Shown here one piece after another: positions 36,897 through 45,781 of a DNA stretch of 64,000 nt. The DNA comes from an uncultured Draconibacterium sp. Its GTDB lineage: Bacteria > Bacteroidota > Bacteroidia > Bacteroidales > Prolixibacteraceae. The notes below the pieces were generated by a model, which saw only the letters and a list, made by a program, of their open reading frames with translations, ran no database searches and was not told the origin of the DNA. The translations under genes were made by a program, and so were the position numbers. Each line of letters begins with the position of its first letter. Positions within the stretch are counted from its first letter, which is position 1. The stretch covers positions 1,441,501-1,505,500 of the forward strand of contig NZ_OY771647.1 in NCBI RefSeq assembly GCF_963674925.1. Direction: 5' to 3'.

Positions 36897-39800
36897 TTAT
36901 AAGATTTCTTCTCGAAGAAGATATGCATTAACAGAACTTTTCTCAATTAAGAAATGAAGAATTATTAAAACACGTTCTTTTAAGCCTTTTTCTCTTCTAA
37001 CTTTTGCCCTATTTAAATATAAAAACCTACGAATTAGTATTTCCAAATAATAAATAGTATTAATTCCCAATTTGTCACTCCATAGATTTTTATGTTTTCC
37101 TAGCATATCACTTATCCAAATGATACCATCATTTATAAACTCACTTCCAATCTGATTAAGAATTTGAGATATTGAATCTAAAACATAAACATTATCACCT
37201 AATTCTGACACAATTTTCTTATAGAATCTCTTATCTCTAGATTTAAGTGAATACCATTGCTTATCTTCTTTCCCCCACCAAGGCCAAGCAAACAAATAGC
37301 TATGAACTATTTCTTTTGTATGATAACCTCCTGTTTTTATGGTTTTAAATATTGAATTATAAAACTCATCCCAAACTAACCAAAACTGCTCATAGCTTTT
37401 TATTCTACATTCTGTTGAAATAAATTCCTCTAATAAGTATTTAGTTTCTTCACTTGAAGCAAGATTGTCTGCGAAAGGTGAAATGTAGAGAGGTATATTT
37501 TTAGAATCTAAATTTAAAATGAAGGAGCATATTTTTTTGAAGAAACGAAATCTTAGCCTAATTAAGTTACTTTCCCTTTCTTCCTTTAATAATTGCTCAC
37601 AAAGAGTAGGTAGTAACTTTAAAATTAATTCATTGACGAACTTGTTCTTTGAGTCATTTGGAACTAATTGGATTATTGTATCTAAATCAATTAGCTTAAA
37701 GGAGTTTATATCAAAATCTGCTAAGTTTAACTTTGCAAAATCAACTTTGAATATGCTTTCTAATTCTTTTTCATATTTTTCAGAGAACTTTTCAATTATA
37801 TAGGCTTGCGGTTTTCTATGAATGTAAGGATTATTACTATCGCCTTCCATTGTCTCGATAAATTCATTTAGTAAGGGCTTAGTTTTTAGAAAAGCAATAA
37901 TAATTTTTAATGCATCTTCCTCGGACTTATCCCAAAGAGAATTAACAATTGCTTCTATTGAATAATCACAAACACGTTTATACTCACCTATTGGATACTC
38001 ATCAAATAAAATGAAAAGTAAAAGTGTGTTATACTCCAACTTAGCATTAGGGAATATACTATACAACAATGGAATAGCATTTATTGCTACTTCAACACCA
38101 TCTGATATTTGATATCCATAACCTTCTTTTAACGGAGCAATTGCAAAATCATGAATTATATCCCGACACAATTCAAGTTCTTTTCCATCTAAAACGTTGG
38201 AATGTTCTTTCAGAAGTACATAGCTTGCAAAAGCTGCTGTTGAAAAATCAAAATGATTGCTTTTAGCAATTTCAGGATTCAATAACTCATTGATTTCTTT
38301 AAAAACCAATTTTGGATTATTTTCATATTGGGTATACTGTGAAATATCCTGTTTTTGGTCGAACTTATTTCTACTCCATACACTTAATGCTGAGAACTTA
38401 AAATAATCAGAATACTCTGCTTGACTTTCTTCACTATACTTCTTTAACTCTGGTTCAATTTCTGGATTAAAATCAATCAATAATTTATCATCTTTTTGTT
38501 CAATTTTAGGCTTCATCTTTCGCCTATCAATCCTAGCAATTATAAGTTTTTGAGTATTATTTAATTTCTGCTTATTATGTTCATCGATTATTGCCCATAT
38601 CGAATTTTGCCTTTTTTCGACTTCTTCGTCTTCGATTCCCTCTGTCTTAAAAAATTGGTAATTTAAAGCAATATTTTCTAATGATACTTTCCTCTGAGGG
38701 TCTTCTAAAGTTTTAACTCTTTCATCAGCGAAAGTTTTGTGCCTCTGATTTAAGCCATAGCCCATACCATACATAAACTTGGCATTATGCTCAGATAATA
38801 CACGTTGCATATCATACGAGAATAATTGAAGGGTTTTAAAAAGTATTTCGGCTGTATCAAAATACTTATCATGATTCGCAATTACAACACTGGCAACAAC
38901 TGCGGTTATTGAAGCAGATTTGGAGTTCTGTATTAAATATTTAAACCAACCTGAAAGATTGCCATTATCATCAAATTTAGCCGTTTCTAATAAGTATTTT
39001 TCTAGTGCCATATGAATACACTGTAATACTTTTGGGGTCACTGGTGAACCTGTTCCTCTATACATTGACCATATTGCATCACTTACAAATTGTTTTTGTA
39101 TTTTACCATTATCAAGATGAATATCAATTAATTCAACAGTATCACCATATTTTGATTTAGAAAAAGCTTCTACAGCTTTATTTGTAAAACTTATGATGAA
39201 ATCAAAAGTATCCTTTGGAGAGAAACGAAGTAACCAGTAAATAGGAGTTTGCAAAGCACTTGTAGGATAGTAATCTAAGCCATTTTTATTCAAGGAATAA
39301 TATTGTTCCATAACTATTCCTCCGTAGCCAAACCTATCATCTTCTGTATTATGATTAAACCAGAATAAATCAGCTAGTTTCATGACTTCAATTGGCAACG
39401 CTTTAATGACTGGGATGTTTTCATTAGTCTTTGTAAGTACATATTTGCAAAGTTTGTTATAGGGTGAACTATGCTTATACCACTTGTTTTTAATTACTTG
39501 TTCAAATATTATGCGTAATTCTTTTGTGACTTCATTAGCTCCTTGAATTATAATTTTCACCAAGTCTGTTGATAAATCGGTATATCTATATGTTTCCTTT
39601 TCGGATGTAATATCCTCATAAAACTTTAAAGCTATTTTAGTTGAACTTCTTGTAACAATACCTTTTTTGAATTCATCATTCCATTCTTTAAGCAACGGAA
39701 TTAAGAATGACACATCTTCAATTTTAAAAGATTCAAGTTCACTGTAGACCAAATTAATTATAGAATTCCACCCAGAACCCTTGGGTATTGTAAAAATATA

Positions 39801-41606
39801 TTCTGGACTTATATCTTCATTATTATCTTTTAAAATCCTCATCAGTGATTCATTAACTTCCTTACAAGCTGTTCTTAACAAGAAAATGATTCTTTTTAAA
39901 AGTTTGAAATCATCTTTAAACAGTAATACTTTCCTTTCTTCAAAGAAAGTATTAGACATTTCTGAAAGTAATATGGATATTAAAACTTCGTCTTTCCATG
40001 AAGCATCAATAATACTTGAGTGGATTACTTCTTCAATTATTTCTTCAACATCATTCGGGTTAATAATTATTGTATTTGTAATCCATAATCTAAAAGCTCT
40101 TCGAATTGAAAGCGAAGTACCTAGTTCTTTAAAAAACTGGTCTACATTTCCTTTATGTTCTTGATATGTTTTTTCAATTATTAAATCAAGAGCCCATTCC
40201 TCATATATGTCATGAGTAATGAAATATCCTGAATTTGATGAACTATATTCAATAATTTCTTCAAGTTGAAGTAAAGACAAGGCTTCCTGAGAATAACTTT
40301 CACCTTTTGAATAGAAGTTACCACTCTTGCTTCTGTCATTTGCTAGAGACAAAAAACATTCTTCCCTTTCAATATGTAAATTGTTCTTTGTGTATGTTGA
40401 ATTTTGAATCTTAATTTTCCACAGATTTATTTTGAAATCAGAATAGCTTGCCTTTTGACTATCTAAAGAATAAAAAGTCAAATACTGATTTAGGTAGAAA
40501 GGATTTCGTATCAGCCGCCGTAATCTTATTTCAGGAGGAATTACAAAACCATAACCTTGAGCTAATTTATCTAGCTCTTCTTCCGTCAAATTTTCTAAAT
40601 TTAAATTGGTAGGTGACAATCTGTATACATGGATGAGTTGAAACCGTAAATCATCAAGATAAATGTTTCTTGTTGTGAAAATAATACACCAATCATTTTC
40701 AATTAAAGAAGCAACAAACTCTTTAAACGGTTCATTATTATCAATCTCAGATAATCTTTCGGCAGAATCAATTATAACTATCTTTGATTTTTCGTTTTCA
40801 TGACAATTTAAGAAGTCCCCAAATGTAAAAGAGTAAGGTTTAAATAAGTCATTAATATGCTTTACCAAAAATTCATTAGCTTTAAAAATATAAAAAGGCT
40901 TATCATTGTTTCTATCATAAAGTTCTTTTATTAAAGCTGTTTTACCAGTCCCGCCATTTCCACTAATTATAATTGAGTTGGACGTATTTAATTGAGACTC
41001 TATTTCTATTAATAATTCGTTCCTGTCAATTTTAATTATATCATCTTTAAACTTTATATCACAGTGAATTGGAGTTAAAATACTTTTGGCGTGGAAACCT
41101 AACTCTTTTAGTGAATCAACTTTTGATTTTTCATTACTAAAAAAGTACTCACTTAAATATAAAATAGAGGGTTTTGCAAGTTGAATTTCAAAATTACTTT
41201 GGACTTTCCATAATAACTTAATATTTAATTTTTCAGCTTCTTTCTCAATTTCAATTTTGTATTTAGGGTCTTTCTTTTCTTTAGTTGAACTTTCTGAAAA
41301 CTCTTGATTTAGATAAAAAAGAATCTTATCTAAGTCTTTATTTTTTGATTTTGCTTTCTTTATGGAATCAATAATATCGTCCTTGTTATCAGAAACTTTT
41401 GATTCATAAAATTTCGCTTGAAAACCAATCAATTCTCCATCTCTTTCAATTGGTTCGGTTTCTATTCCTGTCTGATTTTTGAATCTAAAAATTCCAGTAG
41501 GAATATTATATTCATCGCAAAATAGATGGTAGGCTAACAATTCGAACATTGATGTCTCTTGTCCATCAAATTTTGCTTTAAATATATTCCAATTAAGTTT
41601 TATCAT
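36897..41606 (-). CDS. Cassette gene: nuclease-STAND NTPase (Avs-like antiphage candidate)
   Basis: This 1569-residue protein fills the first cassette of array 1. Residues 15-110 look like a Mrr-type PD-(D/E)xK nuclease: FELLAYHLF helix, NQTGIETEPI (E49/E51) and the Q63-A-K65 strand. Residues about 205-400 form a P-loop NTPase with Walker A GNGGTGKT (216-223), Walker B IVIIDSAE (276-283) and TTRN after it. The remaining 1100 residues are helical and repeat-like without recognised motifs. Nuclease + STAND ATPase + long sensor is the layout of Avs proteins, which sense phage proteins and destroy DNA; size also fits. The gene is strikingly AT-rich. Its antiphage role is inferred, since no homologue could be searched. 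It ends 160 bp before attC-like site S3. Confidence 0.7.
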   Translation of the reverse strand: MIKLNWNIFKAKFDGQETSMFELLAYHLFCDEYNIPTGIFRFKNQTGIETEPIERDGELIGFQAKFYESKVSDNKDDIIDSIKKAKSKNKDLDKILFYLNQEFSESSTKEKKDPKYKIEIEKEAEKLNIKLLWKVQSNFEIQLAKPSILYLSEYFFSNEKSKVDSLKELGFHAKSILTPIHCDIKFKDDIIKIDRNELLIEIESQLNTSNSIIISGNGGTGKTALIKELYDRNNDKPFYIFKANEFLVKHINDLFKPYSFTFGDFLNCHENEKSKIVIIDSAERLSEIDNNEPFKEFVASLIENDWCIIFTTRNIYLDDLRFQLIHVYRLSPTNLNLENLTEEELDKLAQGYGFVIPPEIRLRRLIRNPFYLNQYLTFYSLDSQKASYSDFKINLWKIKIQNSTYTKNNLHIEREECFLSLANDRSKSGNFYSKGESYSQEALSLLQLEEIIEYSSSNSGYFITHDIYEEWALDLIIEKTYQEHKGNVDQFFKELGTSLSIRRAFRLWITNTIIINPNDVEEIIEEVIHSSIIDASWKDEVLISILLSEMSNTFFEERKVLLFKDDFKLLKRIIFLLRTACKEVNESLMRILKDNNEDISPEYIFTIPKGSGWNSIINLVYSELESFKIEDVSFLIPLLKEWNDEFKKGIVTRSSTKIALKFYEDITSEKETYRYTDLSTDLVKIIIQGANEVTKELRIIFEQVIKNKWYKHSSPYNKLCKYVLTKTNENIPVIKALPIEVMKLADLFWFNHNTEDDRFGYGGIVMEQYYSLNKNGLDYYPTSALQTPIYWLLRFSPKDTFDFIISFTNKAVEAFSKSKYGDTVELIDIHLDNGKIQKQFVSDAIWSMYRGTGSPVTPKVLQCIHMALEKYLLETAKFDDNGNLSGWFKYLIQNSKSASITAVVASVVIANHDKYFDTAEILFKTLQLFSYDMQRVLSEHNAKFMYGMGYGLNQRHKTFADERVKTLEDPQRKVSLENIALNYQFFKTEGIEDEEVEKRQNSIWAIIDEHNKQKLNNTQKLIIARIDRRKMKPKIEQKDDKLLIDFNPEIEPELKKYSEESQAEYSDYFKFSALSVWSRNKFDQKQDISQYTQYENNPKLVFKEINELLNPEIAKSNHFDFSTAAFASYVLLKEHSNVLDGKELELCRDIIHDFAIAPLKEGYGYQISDGVEVAINAIPLLYSIFPNAKLEYNTLLLFILFDEYPIGEYKRVCDYSIEAIVNSLWDKSEEDALKIIIAFLKTKPLLNEFIETMEGDSNNPYIHRKPQAYIIEKFSEKYEKELESIFKVDFAKLNLADFDINSFKLIDLDTIIQLVPNDSKNKFVNELILKLLPTLCEQLLKEERESNLIRLRFRFFKKICSFILNLDSKNIPLYISPFADNLASSEETKYLLEEFISTECRIKSYEQFWLVWDEFYNSIFKTIKTGGYHTKEIVHSYLFAWPWWGKEDKQWYSLKSRDKRFYKKIVSELGDNVYVLDSISQILNQIGSEFINDGIIWISDMLGKHKNLWSDKLGINTIYYLEILIRRFLYLNRAKVRREKGLKERVLIILHFLIEKSSVNAYLLREEIL

Positions 41607-41757
41607 ATTTTAAACTCTATTCTTTATAACTCAGCGAAGTGCGTCGGCAAAAATTTGGCTCTTTTGCAAGCTGAAGCATCGGCTTGTGTGTCAGAGCTTG
41701 TAAATGTGCCAAATGTGCGTTGGCATTTATTGCACGGTCTCTCTTAGCATGAAACAC
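41607..41757. other. Leader between attI-like block and first cassette gene
   Basis: This 150-bp non-coding stretch contains an imperfect hairpin (GTCGGCAAAAATTTGGC around 41651-41667 with GCCAAATGTGCG around 41708-41719). The cassette start box GAAACACAAC is at 41751-41760. It may carry the promoter or the 5' leader of the Avs-like cassette, but I could not identify a promoter box. Confidence 0.4.
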
Positions 41758-41798
41758 AACGTATGTATAAGTGTATGGTACACATATATCTTATTGGC
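41758..41798 (-). other. Putative attI site of platform 1
   Basis: The block AACGTATGTATAAGTGTATG... (38 bp) is identical to 57097-57134 next to the decayed recombinase. It includes the inverted repeat GTGTA-TGG-TACAC (41771-41783), extended by AT-rich arms, a plausible pair of recombinase binding sites. It ends 2 bp from the recombinase stop codon, and the crossover triplet AAC/GTT faces the cassettes. This is the position of attI in an integron. Confidence 0.65.
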
Positions 41799-41800
41799 TG

Positions 41801-42964
41801 CTACTTGTGTAACTTATTGTTATTGTTTGTTTTATCTTCAAAAATCCGGTCTAACGGACTTTTTATTTTGTGCAGAGAACTTTTGCTTACGTGGGTGTAA
41901 ATTTCCGTAGTTTGTGTCGATTCATGTCCTAATAAATTTTGTATATAACGCATATCAACTCCTTGTTCCAGTAAATGAGTAGCAAACGAATGCCGCAACA
42001 TATGTGGAGTAATCCGTTTCCTTAGTCCGGCTTTTAGTGTAGCCGTGTTCAATATCTTTGCTACGCTCGAAGTACTGTATTTTTTTCGTTCCGGGCTTTC
42101 AAACATCCAGTATTTGGGCTTGTATTCAGCCAGGTAATCTTTTAGTAAATGAGAATTGGCATCAGAGAGCAGTGTTATCCGGTCTTTCTTGCCTTTTGCT
42201 CCTCTGATAAAAATAATACTTTTGTTAAAATCTACGTCTTCCTTACGTAGGTTTATTATCTCGCTCCGACGCAAGCCCGCCGAATAAATAGTAGCAAGTA
42301 TGGCCTTATGTTTCAGGTTGGTGCTTGCTTTAAGCAGCTGCCATACTTCCTGTTCCGACAATACCTTGGGCAATTCAAAACTTTTTCTGGGGCGTTCAAT
42401 ATCATAATAATGTTTAGGCAGGTCCAGAACCCTTTCGTAGTAAAACTTGATCGCGTTAATCCGTTGATTTTGTTGTGAAGGAGAGATCTTTTGTTTTTTT
42501 ATCAGTTGAAGAATATAGGCGTTAATTTCATTTTTTGTAAGCTTATCAATTTCACTCTCCCCGAAATAATGAATAAAATCTTTAAAGTACGCCACGTAGG
42601 TTTTTATGGTACTGGCGCTGTAGCGTTTCTGTTCAAGCTTTTCGAGGTATCCTTCGGGCAGTTTAGTACTTGTGCGGTAAGGATAGCTTACAGGTGTACC
42701 CGATTCTTTCTCCGGTGGCTCACCATTCGTCCTTTTCAGTGCATCATAGTTAATGTATGCATGGTTTTTTAAGGTTTCGAAAAAATAATGCAAATCGAAA
42801 TCAGGCTTTGGCAAATACCAGCACTTCATGGTAGCGCTCCAAACAACAGGCATATTTTGTCTTAATACATCCATTAATGCACGATTGTACGCAAATTCAA
42901 TTCGGATTACATCTTGCTGCCGGTGTATGGCTGGCCTTAAGGTTATTTGTGGGTGCGTAATCAA
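41801..42964 (-). CDS. Tyrosine recombinase of the cassette system (non-classical integron integrase)
   Basis: This is a 387-residue integrase. Catalytic residues are complete: R232 (AGLRRSE), K257 (GAKGKKDR), H321-x2-R324 (HMLRHSFATH), H347 (LLGHES) and Y356 (TTEIYTHVS), with an IKSPLD tail that recalls the VRSPLD of IntI. A SAM-like core-binding domain spans about 100-190. The first 80 residues (RIEFAYNRALMDVLRQNMPV, WYLPKPDFD) are an extra domain not in XerC/D or IntI. The IntI-specific insertion before the HxxR box is absent. The start is TTG at 42964; no upstream ATG is possible because a stop lies five codons before. It has the same orientation as the cassettes, with attI directly downstream. 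Confidence 0.88.
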   Translation of the reverse strand: MITHPQITLRPAIHRQQDVIRIEFAYNRALMDVLRQNMPVVWSATMKCWYLPKPDFDLHYFFETLKNHAYINYDALKRTNGEPPEKESGTPVSYPYRTSTKLPEGYLEKLEQKRYSASTIKTYVAYFKDFIHYFGESEIDKLTKNEINAYILQLIKKQKISPSQQNQRINAIKFYYERVLDLPKHYYDIERPRKSFELPKVLSEQEVWQLLKASTNLKHKAILATIYSAGLRRSEIINLRKEDVDFNKSIIFIRGAKGKKDRITLLSDANSHLLKDYLAEYKPKYWMFESPERKKYSTSSVAKILNTATLKAGLRKRITPHMLRHSFATHLLEQGVDMRYIQNLLGHESTQTTEIYTHVSKSSLHKIKSPLDRIFEDKTNNNNKLHK

Positions 42965-43298
42965 CGGTTTAAAGTTTTAGTGCACTAAATGTAAACAATT
43001 ATTAAGTAAACCCACAGCTTTATGATAAAAAATACTTTCCGCCACCACCGGCGGTTTGCCCGGGATTTAATCTTTCTGAATAGATGACACCTTTTGTTTG
43101 TATGCAGAACAATCATATCTGCAGAAAAATTTTAATCGGAAACGAAGGTTTTTTCATTTTAATGTGTCAAATGTTTATAATGGCGGTTATAGTAATTAAC
43201 TATTGGTCATAAATATTTTTTCATCTTTTCGTACAAACAAAACGAGCAACTGTTTGTAACTTAGGCATACATAACTCGATTGTAAATTTTAAAAAACC
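42965..43298. other. Divergent intergenic region, recombinase / metal efflux operon
   Basis: Next to the recombinase start lies TTTAGTGCACTAAATGTAAACA (about 42976-42997), containing the palindrome TTTAGTGCACTAAA, whose relative recurs at about 57247-57269 beside the decayed recombinase. A hairpin CCGCC-ACCACC-GGCGG is at about 43039-43054, and TGCAGA...TCTGCA (about 43102-43122) could be an operator of the efflux operon. Confidence 0.4.
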
Positions 43299-44543
43299 AT
43301 GTTAAGACTAACAAAATTCAGTTTGGTTTTCCTGTTATTTGTGGCTGGCAACGTTTACGGACAAGACGAGTTGTTAACCATTCAACAGGCCGTAGAACAA
43401 GCTATTTCTAACAACGCCGGGCTCAATCAAATGCGATCACGTTTGGTTCAAAAAGAAAACGAGTGGCGGACCAACACGGGCATTTCGGCTCCCGAAATCA
43501 GTTATTTTAAAGAGGGTATCAGCGATGATCCAACGGCACCGTTTGCCGAAAAACGATTTGCTATAACACAGGAAGTGGATTTCCCGTTAACGTCGGTTTA
43601 TCGGGTAAAAGCCTTAAAACAGGAGGTTGAAGCGCAACAAAATGTTATTGTGGCTAAAGAGAAAGAAATCAGCTCGCAGGTAAAAAGTAAATACATTGAA
43701 GTGGTGTATGCCCTTTATCTGCAGCGCTCGCGCGAAAATCAACTAAATCTTGCACAAGACCTGTATAATGCAGTGTACAGCAAGTTTGAAACGGGATTAG
43801 GAAACGGCATCGATTTGGCCAATGCTGAAATTCAGTTGGATGAGGCCCGAAATGATCTCGATCAGAGTGAGTGGATTTTACACCAGGCGCGCTACGGACT
43901 TTTTAATGTTATGGGCCTGCCCATCGAAGAGCAGAAATATAGTATTCAGTTTGCCGACACCTTGTATGCAACGGATATCGATATTTCGCAAATTCAGGCA
44001 CTTGCCGTTCAGGAAGAACAGCCCGCTTACCGTGCTTCGATGAACCGATTGAATGCCTCTGATTATTTTTTAAAAGAAGCAAAAAGCAACATATTGCCCG
44101 ATGTTCGATTTAGTTTATACAAACAGGATTATGGAACCGGCTACGATTTTAACGGTTTCGAAGTGGGGTTGAGCATTCCAATTTGGTATCCGTTCGACCA
44201 GAAGGGAAAAATACAAATGGCCACCGCCCGAAAAGAGGAGCTGCTTTGGAGCCAAAAGGAAATTCGCTTGAACATGAAAAAGGAAATTGAATATGCCTGG
44301 CACAATTATTCGGTTAGCCGGTCGATCGTAAACCGTTATCATGATTCGATGCAGGAGCGTTCTTCTAAACTGCAGAGCATGTCGTTAAGAGCCTACCAAT
44401 TGGGTGAAATTGACCTCCTCGAATTGTTGAATGCGCAACAGATATACTTAAAAAGTGAGCAGCGGTATTTAACTGCCCTCCGCGATTATTATATGCAACT
44501 GGCTGCCCTGGAGCAGTACCTCAATCAGGAATTAATCTATTAG
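43299..44543 (+). CDS. czcC: TolC-family outer-membrane channel of heavy-metal efflux (CzcC-like)
   Basis: This 414-residue protein has a signal peptide (LTKFSLVFLLFVAGNVYG) and the duplicated long helical hairpins of outer-membrane efflux proteins (ISSQVKSKYIEVVYALYLQR, LEQATAEYQ-like helices, SLRAYQLGEIDLLELLNAQQ). LTIQQAVEQAISNN is the usual opening of the family. It is the first gene of a three-gene RND efflux operon with the adaptor 20 bp downstream. Metal specificity cannot be read from this subunit. Confidence 0.9.
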   Translation: MLRLTKFSLVFLLFVAGNVYGQDELLTIQQAVEQAISNNAGLNQMRSRLVQKENEWRTNTGISAPEISYFKEGISDDPTAPFAEKRFAITQEVDFPLTSVYRVKALKQEVEAQQNVIVAKEKEISSQVKSKYIEVVYALYLQRSRENQLNLAQDLYNAVYSKFETGLGNGIDLANAEIQLDEARNDLDQSEWILHQARYGLFNVMGLPIEEQKYSIQFADTLYATDIDISQIQALAVQEEQPAYRASMNRLNASDYFLKEAKSNILPDVRFSLYKQDYGTGYDFNGFEVGLSIPIWYPFDQKGKIQMATARKEELLWSQKEIRLNMKKEIEYAWHNYSVSRSIVNRYHDSMQERSSKLQSMSLRAYQLGEIDLLELLNAQQIYLKSEQRYLTALRDYYMQLAALEQYLNQELIY

Positions 44544-44563
44544 CAATACACAAGTAAAACGAT

Positions 44564-45760
44564 ATGAAGACCAAATTTATTCACCTCGGAATTGTAATGA
44601 TCCTTTTCTCATTTGCAGCCTGTAATTCAGGAAATGAGCCGAAAGAAGAAAAAGCAGTGATTGAAACTGATGTTCCGCCATCGTTAAAGGATGGCACGGA
44701 AAAAGTGGTTACGATCAGGTTGTCGGATAAAGAACGCGACGAACTTTCGATAAAAACGGAAGTCATAAAAAGCGAATTTGTCGATCATCAGATTTTGGCG
44801 CCGGGAGTTGTTTTTCCATCGCCCGGGCATTCCAGCATTATCAGTACGCCAATTAACGGACAGGTAACTGCCATTAAAGTTTACGAAGGCAGTTGGGTGA
44901 ATAAAGGGCAGGAATTGTTTCGTATTCAGAGTCTGGAATATGGGAACCTAATTTCGGAATATTTGCAGGCTTATGCACAGGAATCGTTTCAGAAAAGCCG
45001 ACTGGCTCGTTTGGAACAATTGGTTGAAGAACGGATTAGTTCTACCAGCGAACTGGAGCAGGCAACAGCAGAATACCAGCGGGCGTCGGCGTCGTTAAAA
45101 TCGGCCTATGCCAAGTTACGGGCCGTTGGGGTTCCCGATTCGGAGATTGAACAACTTTCAAACTCGGGTAATTTTGAACCGACACTAAAGATAGTAGCGC
45201 CGATAAATGGAGTAATTGAGAAGAATTTTGTGGAACTGGGGCAATCGGTAAATGCGCTGGAAAACCTTTCTCGCGTGCTCGACACCCACGAAGTACTGAT
45301 TCGGGGCTATGTTTCGCCCGGCGATGCGGTATTGGTAGAACCGGGTAATACGGTTGATATTTCGAAACGCGAGCAGGAAGATGTTACGATAAAAGGGAAA
45401 ATTACTTCGGTGAATCCGGGGCTTGACGAAACCAGCCGCTCAGTGGTGGTAAACATTATTATCCCATCGGAAGATGGCTGGCCAAAACCGGGCGAGAACC
45501 TGCGGTTGGCAATCACTTCCGGATCGCAAAAGGAAACAGTAGCTATTCAGTTACAAGCGCTTACTTACGATGGCGACCAGCCGATTGTATTTGTGAAAAA
45601 TGATGGCAATACCTTTGAACGCCGTCCAATTGAAGTGGATCAAATAAAAGGCGATTTTGTGTTTGTTGCCTCGGGGCTTAGCGCCGGCGAAGAAGTGGCT
45701 GTTACCAAAGTTTTTAGCTTAAAAGCGCTTTCGCGTTTCGATATCATTTCTGAAGAATAA
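44564..45760 (+). CDS. czcB: RND efflux periplasmic adaptor (CzcB/CusB-like)
   Basis: This is a 398-residue membrane-fusion protein with a lipobox-type signal (MILFSFAACNSGN, lipid at the Cys). It has a barrel-sandwich/lipoyl half (INGQVTAIKVYEGSWVNKGQ), an alpha-helical hairpin (about 130-190), the second lipoyl half (IVAPINGVIEKNFVELGQSV) and a C-terminal beta barrel. It links the inner-membrane pump to the TolC channel. It sits between czcC and czcA with 20-21 bp gaps. Confidence 0.9.
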   Translation: MKTKFIHLGIVMILFSFAACNSGNEPKEEKAVIETDVPPSLKDGTEKVVTIRLSDKERDELSIKTEVIKSEFVDHQILAPGVVFPSPGHSSIISTPINGQVTAIKVYEGSWVNKGQELFRIQSLEYGNLISEYLQAYAQESFQKSRLARLEQLVEERISSTSELEQATAEYQRASASLKSAYAKLRAVGVPDSEIEQLSNSGNFEPTLKIVAPINGVIEKNFVELGQSVNALENLSRVLDTHEVLIRGYVSPGDAVLVEPGNTVDISKREQEDVTIKGKITSVNPGLDETSRSVVVNIIIPSEDGWPKPGENLRLAITSGSQKETVAIQLQALTYDGDQPIVFVKNDGNTFERRPIEVDQIKGDFVFVASGLSAGEEVAVTKVFSLKALSRFDIISEE

Positions 45761-45781
45761 AACCTTAAAAATCCTCGGCTG

